Positions 13,002 to 21,525 of a DNA stretch of 40,743 nt are shown here, one piece after another. The notes under the pieces are model-generated. The model saw only the letters and a program-made list of their open reading frames with translations. It did not search any database and had not been told where the DNA came from. A program made the position numbers and the translations under genes. The stretch is from Alphaproteobacteria bacterium (GTDB lineage Bacteria > Pseudomonadota > Alphaproteobacteria > UBA9655), in NCBI GenBank assembly GCA_021731585.1, contig JAKFXB010000007.1:1-40743 (forward strand). Direction: 5' to 3'. Each line of letters starts with the position of its first letter. Positions within the stretch are counted from its first letter, which is position 1.

Positions 13002-13574
13002 ATGACAGAAGGAACACTCAAACCTCAGAGTCACAAACCTACAAGGCGGGACTTTTTGCTTTTAACGGCAAGTGCAGTTGGCGCTGTGGGAACAGCTTAT
13101 TTTGCCTGGCCTTTTGTAGATAGCATGAATCCTGCCGCCGATATTTTAGCTCAATCTACGGTTGATGTTGACCTGGCCCCCATCCCTGAAGGGCAAGCGA
13201 TTACAGTCGTTTGGCGAGGGAAACCCATCTTTGTTCGCAAACGCACTGCAGAGGAAATTCATGCGGCCGAACAAACTCCCCTCTCAGAGCTCATTGATCC
13301 TGAAACTGACCAAGCCCGCGTCAAAAAAGGTCATGATCAATGGCTCATCGTTGTGGGAATCTGTACTCATCTGGGATGTATTCCCACCGGCAACAAACCT
13401 ACACAAAACCGCGGGAAATATGGAGGATGGGCCTGCCCCTGTCATGGTTCACTCTATGATACATCAGGACGCGTCAGGCACGGCCCCGCTCCCTTAAATC
13501 TTTTCGTTCCCCCTTATGTTTTTTTAAGCGACACCCACATTCGTATTGGCACAGATGAGGTCACCCATGGATAG
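13002..13574 (+). CDS. petA: Ubiquinol-cytochrome c reductase Rieske iron-sulfur subunit
   Basis: This is the Rieske subunit of complex III, which takes electrons from ubiquinol to cytochrome c1. The N-terminus has a twin-arginine motif (TRRDFLLL, Arg15-Arg16) and a membrane segment (about 18-38), as usual for Tat-exported Rieske proteins. The [2Fe-2S] ligands are Cys121 and His123 in CTHLGC and Cys145 and His148 in CPCHG; Cys126 and Cys147 can form the stabilising disulfide. The length of 190 is normal. It overlaps the downstream cytochrome gene by 8 bases. Confidence 0.97.
   Translation: MTEGTLKPQSHKPTRRDFLLLTASAVGAVGTAYFAWPFVDSMNPAADILAQSTVDVDLAPIPEGQAITVVWRGKPIFVRKRTAEEIHAAEQTPLSELIDPETDQARVKKGHDQWLIVVGICTHLGCIPTGNKPTQNRGKYGGWACPCHGSLYDTSGRVRHGPAPLNLFVPPYVFLSDTHIRIGTDEVTHG
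13557..13569 (+). promoter_or_regulatory. Ribosome binding site deciding the cytochrome b/c1 start
   Basis: GAGG at 13557-13560, inside the last codons of petA, is followed after 6 bases by the ATG at 13567. This supports 13567 over the in-frame TTG at 13546 and ATG at 13555, and indicates translational coupling with petA. Confidence 0.65.
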
Positions 13575-15531
13575 TGTCACAAAAGTGATCCGGTGGATTG
13601 ATTATCGGCTTCCCTTTTTTTCATTTATTGACCATGAATTACGTGGATATCCGACGCCTAAAAACCTAAACTATTGGTGGAACTTTGGCTCTCTTGCAGG
13701 AATTACGCTGGTTGTCATGATTCTCTCAGGCATTTTTTTAGCCATGCATTACGAGCCAAATACAAAAGAAGCCTTCGATAGCGTTGAATATATTATGCGC
13801 AATATTAATTACGGCTGGCTCTTGCGCTACCTTCACGCCAACGGCGCCACGATGTTTTTTATTATTGTTTATATCCATATGTTTCGAGGCCTCTATTATG
13901 GATCATACAAGGCGCCTCGGGAGCTTTTATGGATGCTGGGAGTTGTCATCTTGCTTTTGATGATGGCCACCGCCTTTATGGGATACGTCCTTCCCTGGGG
14001 CCAGATGAGCTACTGGGGCGCAACGGTCATCACAAACCTTTTCTCCGTTTTTCCTTTTGGAGAGTCAATTGTGGAATGGCTTTGGGGTGGCTTTTCCGTT
14101 GACAATCCAACCTTAAATCGTTTTTTTGCCCTACATTATCTTTTCCCTTTCCTGATTATAGGGGTCGTTATTCTGCATTTAATTGCCCTTCATCAACATG
14201 GCTCCAACAACCCCTTGGGAATTGATCGAAAAGAGCCTCGCGACAGCATCCCCTTTCACCCTTTCTATACGGTGAAGGATATGTTTGGGATGGGTCTTTT
14301 TGGATTAGTTTGGGCCTATTTTATCTTTTTCAACCCTAATTTCTTTGGAGAGCCAGACAACTACATTCCAGCCAATCCGCTGGTCACCCCTGCCCACATT
14401 GTCCCTGAATGGTACTTCCTTCCTTTCTATGCCATTCTTCGCTCCATCCCGAACAAGTTATTAGGCGTCCTCTGCATGTTTGGGGCCGTTATGATCCTTT
14501 TTTTCCTTCCCTGGCTTGACACCTCAAAGGTAAGAAGCGCTACTTTTAGACCTTGGTACAAATGGTTCTTCTGGGGTTTTGTCATTGATTGCTTCATTTT
14601 AGGATTTGTGGGCGCCCACTCTCCAGATCACATTTTTACTGACTTTGGAAACCTTTCCAACCAAACCTTGGGACAACTGACAACCGTCCTTTATTTTGCT
14701 TTTTTCCTTTTCGCATTACCTCTCTTAGGTATTTTTGAAAAACATAAACCTCTTCCGAAAAGTCTGAGTGAACCCGTATTAAAAAAAAGCATCATTGTCC
14801 TGATACTCTTAACGTTGCCCCATACCGTCTTTGCTGAAGACGTTCCCTCAATTCCTCAAGAAAATTGGTCTTTCGAGGGACCTTTTGGAACCTATAATCG
14901 CGAGGACCTTCAGCATGGATTTCAAATTTATCAACAAGTTTGCTCTGCATGCCATGGTTTAAAGCAAGTACGCTATCGAGATTTGGCGGCTCTCGGCTAT
15001 AATGTCGAAGAACTCAAAGCTATTGCAGCAGAATATAAGGTTGAGGCCACTGATGAAGATGGAAATGTCATTGAAAAACCTGCAACCCCTATCGATATAA
15101 TTGCAGGCCCTTATAAGAATGAGAAAGCTGCAAGAGCCGCTAATAATGGGGCCTTTCCTCCTGACCTTTCTCTCATTACAAAGGCAAGACCTGGAGGGCC
15201 GAATTATATTTACGCTCTTCTTACGAGTTATGAAGAGACTCCTCCCAAGGAGATCCAAATTGCTGAAGGGATGCATTACAACCCTTATTTTCCAGGAGGA
15301 CAAATTGCTATGATCCCTCCTTTAAGCCCTGGCGTTGTAACCTACGACAACGGCGCTCAGCCTTCTGTGAATCAAATGGCAAAAGATGTGGTCACTTTTT
15401 TATCCTGGGCTGCAGAACCTGAGCTCGAGGAACGCAAGAGAATGGGTTACAAGGTACTTATTTATTTTGCCATCTTCACAGGTCTTATGTACTTCCTGAT
15501 GAAGCGTATTTGGGCACGGGTTAAAGATTGA
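13567..15531 (+). CDS. fbcH: Fused cytochrome b / cytochrome c1 of the bc1 complex
   Basis: One 654-residue frame encodes both cytochromes. Residues 1 to about 400 are cytochrome b: multiple membrane helices, paired haem His residues (LLRYLHANG and [17 protein letters not shown] and [12 protein letters not shown]) and the Qo-site PEWY motif (about 281-284). A new signal-like hydrophobic stretch at about 408-424 ends in HTVFAED. It is followed by cytochrome c1 with the haem motif CSACH (Cys459, Cys462, His463) and a C-terminal membrane anchor ([17 protein letters not shown]). In Bradyrhizobium fbcH the precursor is cut by signal peptidase into two proteins; the HTVFA/ED junction suggests the same here. 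The frame is uninterrupted. Confidence 0.95.
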   Translation: MDSVTKVIRWIDYRLPFFSFIDHELRGYPTPKNLNYWWNFGSLAGITLVVMILSGIFLAMHYEPNTKEAFDSVEYIMRNINYGWLLRYLHANGATMFFIIVYIHMFRGLYYGSYKAPRELLWMLGVVILLLMMATAFMGYVLPWGQMSYWGATVITNLFSVFPFGESIVEWLWGGFSVDNPTLNRFFALHYLFPFLIIGVVILHLIALHQHGSNNPLGIDRKEPRDSIPFHPFYTVKDMFGMGLFGLVWAYFIFFNPNFFGEPDNYIPANPLVTPAHIVPEWYFLPFYAILRSIPNKLLGVLCMFGAVMILFFLPWLDTSKVRSATFRPWYKWFFWGFVIDCFILGFVGAHSPDHIFTDFGNLSNQTLGQLTTVLYFAFFLFALPLLGIFEKHKPLPKSLSEPVLKKSIIVLILLTLPHTVFAEDVPSIPQENWSFEGPFGTYNREDLQHGFQIYQQVCSACHGLKQVRYRDLAALGYNVEELKAIAAEYKVEATDEDGNVIEKPATPIDIIAGPYKNEKAARAANNGAFPPDLSLITKARPGGPNYIYALLTSYEETPPKEIQIAEGMHYNPYFPGGQIAMIPPLSPGVVTYDNGAQPSVNQMAKDVVTFLSWAAEPELEERKRMGYKVLIYFAIFTGLMYFLMKRIWARVKD

Positions 15532-15586
15532 TCCTTGTCAATAGCACTTTAAAATATCCGATCTAATTAGCATAAGAATTGTCTGC

Positions 15587-15636
15587 ATTAGAGGTCTCGT
15601 AAGGTCATTATTTGATTACACCCTCTAATATTTTTT
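15587..15636 (+). terminator. Possible terminator after the bc1 genes
   Basis: ATTAGAGG (15587-15594) pairs with CCTCTAAT (15622-15629), and AT6 follows at 15630-15636. The 27-base loop is long for an intrinsic terminator, but the U-tract and the position after the cytochrome stop favour the call. Confidence 0.4.
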
Positions 15637-15660
15637 AGACAAACGTTCGACAAGGTATCA

Positions 15661-15693
15661 AAAAAATGGCTGTCTGAGATAGCTCAGACAGCC
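15661..15693 (-). terminator. Intrinsic terminator of the ankyrin gene
   Basis: GGCTGTCTGAG and CTCAGACAGCC form a perfect 11-base-pair stem with a 4-base loop (15668-15693). On the minus strand the stem is followed by an A and then six T (the A run at 15661-15666). It lies about 30 bases after the ankyrin-gene stop. Confidence 0.85.
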
Positions 15694-15723
15694 TTCAAGT
15701 TAGTTTCAAGCCCAAATTAAGAG

Positions 15724-17178
15724 CTACCGCTTAGCAGAGTCTAAATCTTCAATTACCCTACTTGGAATTACTCTCCCAAGTATATTATGTATCTCGTCTC
15801 TTACTCCACACTCCCTTAATATTTTTAAAGCATATGTCATACAACTGTGAACATTATTTTCCCCTGCTTTAAAAACACCCAAGCTAATTGTTTTCTGATC
15901 TTTTTTTATTTTTTTTAATACGTTAAGTCCTGCTTTTTTTTCTATTGACCATCTAAAAGCGTTACGAGGTGTGTGCATGCGAGCTGTGTCTAATGCGTGC
16001 TTTCCTTTTTTAAATATAACTCCTTTCTCAGTTAAGTGTACATAATAAAAATTATGGGTTATTCCATCTTCATTTAAGCCTTCAAAGGCTATATTAGCAT
16101 GAGGGACTATCTTATTTAAGGCTTTTAGCGGTTTATTTAAGAATTGTAATTCTCCTTTAAAGGGATTCTTACAGCTACCATCTGTGAAGAATAGACAAAC
16201 TTGCCATTTCTTTTCAGAGATAACGGGTTTTTTTCCATCTTGTTGTTTACCACCATCTAGGAAGAGCTGAGTCTGAAATATCTCAGTAGTATACTTTTTA
16301 GCGAGTTCACTAGCGCTTTTTCCTTTTCCACCTTTAGATCTTAAAGAAGTGTCGGCTCCTTCTTCTATTAAATATTGTATAGCCTCATCTTCAGAGTTCT
16401 TTATAGCAATGTGAAGAGGAGTATCCCCATTAGCATCCAAACAATCCACGTTTAAATCGTATTTATAAACGTATTTAAGAAGAGTTTTTAATTCTTTCAC
16501 TTCTCCATTTCGAGCAGCGTAATGTAGAGGAGTTCCTATGCTTTTAGTGATGCCTTCTGCGGGAGTCTCGATTAATTCTGGAACATGCTTTGCCAGAAAT
16601 TTTATTTCACGCTCATGATCTTTAGCTTGAGCAATGTGCAAAACTGTACGACCTTTTTCATCTCGCATATCCCTTAAAGAAGAAGTATTAGCCCCTTTTT
16701 TGATTAAGTATCGTGCAATTTTATCTTCGGAGTTCTTTATAGCAATATGAAGGGGGGTATTTCCATTAGCATCCAAACAATCCACGTTTATATTCCTGGA
16801 ACTATGTTCAAAAAGAGTTTTTAACTCTTTCATGTCTCCATATCGAGCAGCGTAATGTAGAGGAGTTCCTATGCTTTTAGTGATGCCTTCTGCGGGAGTC
16901 TCGATTAATTCTGGAACACGCTTTGCCAGAAATTTTATTTTCTTAGTTTGATCATAGGCCTGAGCGATATGCATAATTGTACGGCCTTTCTCATCTCTCA
17001 CCTGAACTAATGAATTATTTTTATTGTATAATTTTTTAACTCTTTCATAAGTTCCTTTTTTTACTGCCCGAATAAAAGTACTTTTTTCCTTATCATTATA
17101 ATAAGAAAAAACATTCTTATTGAAGAAAGTAGTTATACAAAAAATATATAAAAATATTTTAAATACAGAAAATTTCAT
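15724..17178 (-). CDS. Secreted ankyrin-repeat protein with an internal duplication
   Basis: The 484-residue protein has an N-terminal signal-like segment (about 5-25). Ankyrin repeats span about 33-300, with clear TPLHYAAR and TPLHIAIKNSEDxxxxYLI units. A block of 111 residues is duplicated: RDEKGRT at 61 recurs at 172 and the copies run in parallel, including VPELIETPAEGITKSIGTPLHYAAR in both. The C-terminal part (about 325-484) is not a repeat and I do not recognise it; it contains HSCMTYALKILRECG (444-458), a Cys at the head of a helix as seen in some papain-like folds. Ankyrin proteins with export signals often act on host proteins, which is inference here. It has its own terminator. Codon use is AT-rich, unlike the flanking core genes. 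Confidence 0.8.
   Translation of the reverse strand: MKFSVFKIFLYIFCITTFFNKNVFSYYNDKEKSTFIRAVKKGTYERVKKLYNKNNSLVQVRDEKGRTIMHIAQAYDQTKKIKFLAKRVPELIETPAEGITKSIGTPLHYAARYGDMKELKTLFEHSSRNINVDCLDANGNTPLHIAIKNSEDKIARYLIKKGANTSSLRDMRDEKGRTVLHIAQAKDHEREIKFLAKHVPELIETPAEGITKSIGTPLHYAARNGEVKELKTLLKYVYKYDLNVDCLDANGDTPLHIAIKNSEDEAIQYLIEEGADTSLRSKGGKGKSASELAKKYTTEIFQTQLFLDGGKQQDGKKPVISEKKWQVCLFFTDGSCKNPFKGELQFLNKPLKALNKIVPHANIAFEGLNEDGITHNFYYVHLTEKGVIFKKGKHALDTARMHTPRNAFRWSIEKKAGLNVLKKIKKDQKTISLGVFKAGENNVHSCMTYALKILRECGVRDEIHNILGRVIPSRVIEDLDSAKR
16511..16607 (-). repeat. Ankyrin-gene internal repeat, copy B
   Basis: These 97 bases match 16844-16940 with one mismatch. They are the most conserved part of the roughly 333-base tandem duplication within the ankyrin gene. 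Near identity at third codon positions points to a recent duplication or gene conversion. Confidence 0.88.
16844..16940 (-). repeat. Ankyrin-gene internal repeat, copy A
   Basis: This is the partner of 16511-16607, 333 bases away. The surrounding parts of the duplicated unit are more diverged and differ by one codon in length, so the unit is old but this patch has been kept or made uniform. Confidence 0.88.
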
Positions 17179-17269
17179 TTTACACCTCTAATTTCATTGT
17201 TATATGCATCGTAACTTGCCACAAGAAAATTTAACGGAATTTCAAATAGCGGCAAAATTTTGATCGCAA

Positions 17270-17292
17270 GAGCGGGGTTTAATGCCCCGCTC
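17270..17292 (-). terminator. Hairpin after the small secreted protein gene
   Basis: GAGCGGGG (17270-17277) pairs with CCCCGCTC (17285-17292) around a 7-base loop, 12 bases after the stop at 17305 on the minus strand. The following bases are only partly T-rich, so it is a weak intrinsic terminator or an mRNA-stabilising stem. Confidence 0.5.
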
Positions 17293-17304
17293 GCAAATCT
17301 TATT

Positions 17305-17592
17305 TTACTTACTGCCAAATAAAGAGATAAAGCCGCTAACAGCTTTACCAAGGAATCCAGAATCTTCTCTTGGTGCTGCTAGAGAAACTTTACCCCCTTT
17401 AGAAGAACAAGTAGATTTTTTTGCCCCATAATCACACTCTGATGTAAAATGAGGTGCTTTAAGGGTAATATTAGCACTTTTTTTAGATTCTTTATTATCT
17501 TCATCACTAGATTTTCCCGCATTAGCAATACAAGGCATGAGAGTTAATGTTAAGGCTAATATGGTGATTTTTGAAAAATTGAACATATTCAT
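17305..17592 (-). CDS. Small secreted protein of unknown function
   Basis: From the ATG at 17592 the product has 95 residues. That start has AAAGGA about 9 bases upstream, while the in-frame ATG at 17610 has none. A signal peptide (MNMFNFSKITILALTLTL, ending near ANA) precedes a mature part of about 70 residues. This is charged and Lys/Ser-rich, contains two Cys (SECDYGAKKSTCSSKGG) and ends in a short hydrophobic helix (GFLGKAVSGFISLFGSK). I do not recognise a family. The gene lies between the ankyrin and STAND genes in the accessory island. Confidence 0.6.
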   Translation of the reverse strand: MNMFNFSKITILALTLTLMPCIANAGKSSDEDNKESKKSANITLKAPHFTSECDYGAKKSTCSSKGGKVSLAAPREDSGFLGKAVSGFISLFGSK

Positions 17593-17818
17593 ACAAGAGG
17601 TTCCTTTCATCTAAGTGGTTAACTTTCAATTTTCGTAGAAGCCTAATCGACATCTACTTTTTTTTGTAAACTCCGTTTCATTGCAATATGACCGTAGTTA
17701 ACTCGAAAAATCTGTCAGACTCATTAAATAAAACCTATCCTGAAAATTCCCTATGAGGAGAGTATGTTGGGGAATTTTACCTATATCTTTACTTTTTTAA
17801 AAAGCGAAGATAAATTAA
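17593..17818. other. Intergenic region between divergent island genes
   Basis: This AT-rich gap separates the minus-strand small secreted gene from the plus-strand STAND gene and must hold both promoters. I see no clear -35/-10 pair, operator repeat or RNA gene. A GAGGAG at about 17756-17761 is not followed by a usable frame. Confidence 0.35.
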
Positions 17819-20800
17819 TTGAAAAGGAAAGAGTGTACTAAACTAAGAAATGGACTATTAAAAAATGTACCTTATTCATATTTTATGAAAAAAAAAGAAA
17901 ATGATTTACCCTTTCCTCTTTGTTTAGCAAAATTACAAACAATAAAGGGGGTTTATTTTACCCCTAGAGAAATTGATGTTATTTCTTTTTTAGTGAGTGG
18001 ACGCTCAGCAAAAAAAATAGCCACTTCTTTATCAATTACCACCAAGACAATTGAACATCACACAAGCAATATTATGTCAAAGCTTGAGTGTAATTCGCGA
18101 GAACATATTATCGATTTTATTGAAACCTCTGGAAACCTCTCTTCTTTAAGACAGCATTATACAGATATCCTAATCTACCATTCGTTTAAAAAAACCTTAT
18201 TGGAGATTTCAAGGTTAAAACCAAAAAAACTTCTTTCATGTGTGCTGATTTATTGGACTAAGCGGGAGGAAGAAAAAACTTTCATTACTTACCTTGAAGC
18301 CTGCTTAAAGATGATTGGTATAGTTGTTTTAAAAGAGTTACGAGAACAATTTATCTCTCTTTCTCAGCTCATTAATGAATGTCGAGAAAGCGAATACGTA
18401 ATCTATATTTTACCTAAAGAAGGAATAGAAAAACCTATAAATTTTGGTACAGAACTTGAAAAAACTTCTCAACTTTTTGAAAAGGGAAATCGGTCTCTTT
18501 TTCTTTTTTTAGATGAAGATTATGTAGAAGTTCCTAAGAAATTTAACTTCCTTTTTATTAATCTTTCTGCACAAAAAAATACATATTTTGCGTTTTTTGA
18601 AATTCTAAAACAACTTTTTCCAATTTTTAACATTGAGAAGATTTTTTTGAATTTTAAAGAGGAATTTGAAGTGCATTGTAAGGAAGTCCTTAGGAGTTAT
18701 GAAAGTTCAGCTAATCAAGTTCATCTAAAATCTAACTTATCTCAAATAGAAGCCTTTAAAAAAAAATCACTCAAGCGATTAGCTGTCTTTTTAGATTTGA
18801 TAAAAAGCCAAAGAACGAGATGTGTATTGGCTATAGGAACTTTCAGTTTTATTCTTTGGGGCGCCTTTTATTTGATCCATCATATATCTTCCCCCAAAAT
18901 AAACAGTAACCTTGAAATAATTCAATCGGATCTGTTTATTCCAGGTCAAACCACTCTCTTAAATCGCCCTGAGATACTTGCTGAAATAAAGGATAAATTA
19001 AAGGGACAAGAGGGTATCCAAACCATCTCTCTAGTAGGATGGGGGGGAGCTGGAAAAACAACTCTCGCACGTCAGTATGCACGCCAACAAGATAGACCAC
19101 TCGTCTGGGAGGTTAATGCGGAAACAAAAAAAAGTTTGATGGCTTCTTTAGAAGCGCTTGCTTATGCCGCCTCTAAAACATCTGAAGAAAAAAAAGAGCT
19201 CAGAGAGATTCAAGACATCAAGAATCCTTCCGAGAGAGAAGGGCAACTCCTCATTTTTTTAAAGAGGCAGCTTAAAACTCAGCCAAACTGGTTTCTGATT
19301 TATGATAACGTTGAGTCCCTCACTGATATACAGGGCTATTTTCCCTATGATGCTAAAGTTTGGGGAAAGGGCCATGTCCTTATCACAACACAGAATATGA
19401 ATATCACTAAAAATAGCTACATTGAAAATATGGGAGTCGTCATCATAGGAGAGCTGAGTGAAACCGAAAAGCTATCTCTTTTTAACAAGATTATCAGCTC
19501 GGGAGAAAGTAAAGCATCTTCTCTCACCCAAGAAGATTTTCACAAAAAAAACTTTTTAAAGGAGATCCCACCCTTCCCATTAGATGTCTCTACAGCAGCC
19601 TATTATTTAAAGGAAACGCAAGTTTCCTATGATCAATACTTGGCTTATCTCAACACACAAACGGTATTTTTTGATGAAAATCAGCATAATTTATTAAGAG
19701 ATGTTGGAAAATATACAAAAACTCGCTATGCAATTATCTCTATGTCTTTAAAACAAATTATCGAGGCTCATAAAAATTACAAAGATGCGTTACTTCTTAT
19801 CAGCCTTATCGATTCTCAAAATATTCCTAAAGAGTTGATTTTTTCTTATGAAAACAATGACTTTGGCGAAAATTTCTTACATGAACTTAAAAAAAGATCT
19901 TTTATTATTGAAGAAGCTCATAAAAAAGAGAGTAAAATAGCTACATTCTCACTGCACCGGAGTGTTCAAAATATATTTTTATCCTACCTCACAAAAAAGT
20001 ACGAATTGCAAGAAAATCACCCTTCCTTTCACAAAATTTTGAGCCTCTTAGAGGGATATCTTGCTGAAAAAATAGATCAAGAAGATCTTATAAAAATTTC
20101 TCCTTTGCGAGATCATTGCGAAAAGATTTTAACCCATACAGATATACTTTCACCCTTTTTTCAAGATTCTATCAAAGGTGATTTGGGGGCTATTTATTTT
20201 TATTTAGGTCGCTATGATGAAGCAATTGTATTTCTGAGGCCATCCATTGATAAACTGCAAAAAAGTCAAAAAAACTTTTACAAATTAGGACGGTTGTTTG
20301 CGTTTTTAGCTGCTGCTTATATTGCCTTAGGAGATGTAAAAGAAGGAATAGAGTATCTCTGTCAAAGTATCTCTGTTTTTCAAAAATATTTTCCTCATCA
20401 TTATCTCAAAATTGCACTGCACTTAACTTACCTAGGAAATGCTTATCGAGATTTTGGACAGTATGAAAAAGCTAGAGAAACGCTTGAGAAGGCTTACACT
20501 ATTTTTAAAATAAAATCCCTTCAAAGCAATGTGGAGTACGCACGCAATTTAATTGATCTGGGAAAAGTCTATAGAGCTCTGGGAGAGTATAAAAGAGCCA
20601 TACCAATCTTGAAAGAAGGTTTTGCGTACTACAAGCACCATCTTTCAGCAGCTCATTTCAGAAGTGCTTGGGGAGCTATTCATTTGGCTCATACGTATAA
20701 TGATGTTAAAATGCATCATGAAGCAAGGGAATTACTTGAATATGCTCTTCTTAATTACGAAGGGAATCATTCTAAAAACCATATAGGGGTCGCTTGGATT

Positions 20801-21364
20801 TTAACCCATTTGGGTTATACTTATAAGGGACTTCACCAATATGAAAAAGCAAGGCTCCTTTTTAACAAGGCTCGTGCTATTTATCAAAAAAATGTCCCAG
20901 ATGATCATATTGAAGTTGCTTGGACTCTCGTTGGTTTAGGTAGTTTAGACACAACAACAGAAGCCCTTCGGTTGGTTAAGAAAAACTTAGCGATTTATCA
21001 AAAAAATTATGGAAAGGACCACGTTGAAACAGCTAGAGTTTTGGTTACTCTTGGAGAGATTTATTCTTCTCAAGGCGATCTTGATAATGCGGAAGTTTAC
21101 TTGAGAGAAGCATCTCAAATCTTTGAGAAGCACAAACACATCGACAATTATATGGCCTTAGAAGCCTTAGCAGATCTCTCCTTTAAAAAATTATCACACG
21201 AAAAAGAAACGAAAAACATACAACAAGCTCAAAGTTATAAAAATCAAGCTATTAACTACTTAAATCAAGCCCTAGAAACTGTAAAAATAAACTTTCCGGA
21301 AGATTCTCCTCATATCGCGGAAATTTCCTTGAAGCTCGAAAAAATCAAAAAATGGGAAGAATAA
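17819..21364 (+). CDS. LuxR-type HTH / alpha-beta domain / TM / STAND NTPase / TPR protein
   Basis: This 1181-residue protein combines signalling parts. Residues 47-105 are a LuxR/GerE-type helix-turn-helix (TPREIDVISFLVSGRSAKKI, then KTIEHHTSNIMSKL). Residues about 139-275 look like an alternating beta/alpha domain (LLSCVLIYW, YVIYILP, SLFLFLDED) that could be TIR- or SEFIR-like. A membrane helix lies at about 334-356. A STAND/NB-ARC-like NTPase follows, with Walker A GWGGAGKTTLA (about 406) and Walker B WFLIYDN (about 490). From about 784 to the end are kinesin-light-chain-type TPRs (YLGRYDEAI, DFGQYEKARETLEKA, YKGLHQYEKARLLFNKA). The start is a TTG; an ATG at 17885 is the alternative and keeps all domains. 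STAND proteins are sensors that oligomerise on ligand binding. The regulon or target is unknown. Confidence 0.85.
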   Translation: MKRKECTKLRNGLLKNVPYSYFMKKKENDLPFPLCLAKLQTIKGVYFTPREIDVISFLVSGRSAKKIATSLSITTKTIEHHTSNIMSKLECNSREHIIDFIETSGNLSSLRQHYTDILIYHSFKKTLLEISRLKPKKLLSCVLIYWTKREEEKTFITYLEACLKMIGIVVLKELREQFISLSQLINECRESEYVIYILPKEGIEKPINFGTELEKTSQLFEKGNRSLFLFLDEDYVEVPKKFNFLFINLSAQKNTYFAFFEILKQLFPIFNIEKIFLNFKEEFEVHCKEVLRSYESSANQVHLKSNLSQIEAFKKKSLKRLAVFLDLIKSQRTRCVLAIGTFSFILWGAFYLIHHISSPKINSNLEIIQSDLFIPGQTTLLNRPEILAEIKDKLKGQEGIQTISLVGWGGAGKTTLARQYARQQDRPLVWEVNAETKKSLMASLEALAYAASKTSEEKKELREIQDIKNPSEREGQLLIFLKRQLKTQPNWFLIYDNVESLTDIQGYFPYDAKVWGKGHVLITTQNMNITKNSYIENMGVVIIGELSETEKLSLFNKIISSGESKASSLTQEDFHKKNFLKEIPPFPLDVSTAAYYLKETQVSYDQYLAYLNTQTVFFDENQHNLLRDVGKYTKTRYAIISMSLKQIIEAHKNYKDALLLISLIDSQNIPKELIFSYENNDFGENFLHELKKRSFIIEEAHKKESKIATFSLHRSVQNIFLSYLTKKYELQENHPSFHKILSLLEGYLAEKIDQEDLIKISPLRDHCEKILTHTDILSPFFQDSIKGDLGAIYFYLGRYDEAIVFLRPSIDKLQKSQKNFYKLGRLFAFLAAAYIALGDVKEGIEYLCQSISVFQKYFPHHYLKIALHLTYLGNAYRDFGQYEKARETLEKAYTIFKIKSLQSNVEYARNLIDLGKVYRALGEYKRAIPILKEGFAYYKHHLSAAHFRSAWGAIHLAHTYNDVKMHHEARELLEYALLNYEGNHSKNHIGVAWILTHLGYTYKGLHQYEKARLLFNKARAIYQKNVPDDHIEVAWTLVGLGSLDTTTEALRLVKKNLAIYQKNYGKDHVETARVLVTLGEIYSSQGDLDNAEVYLREASQIFEKHKHIDNYMALEALADLSFKKLSHEKETKNIQQAQSYKNQAINYLNQALETVKINFPEDSPHIAEISLKLEKIKKWEE

Positions 21365-21366
21365 TT

Positions 21367-21525
21367 TTGCGATTTCTTCTGATTTTCCCTTATATAATTT
21401 TTCTTGATTATGGTATTGAGCAAGTTTCGCCAACAGGATTAGAAGCCTTCAAGCTGATGGCCCATGAGATCATCTTAGATCATTTGGCCTCACCCTTGAA
21501 AAAAATCACAGCAGATTTAAATTAA
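21367..21525 (+). pseudogene. Possible 3' remnant of a core gene
   Basis: Directly after the STAND stop a 52-codon frame runs to TAA at 21523-21525. Its last 35 or so residues (GIEQVSPTGLEAFKLMAHE, then IILDHLASPLKKITADLN) look like a normal protein C-terminus, and base use there is richer in G and C than the STAND gene. The first part reads as random AT-rich sequence and there is no good start. I suspect the tail of a gene whose front was lost when the island arrived. The family is not recognised. It overlaps the uppP stop by 4 bases. Confidence 0.35.
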
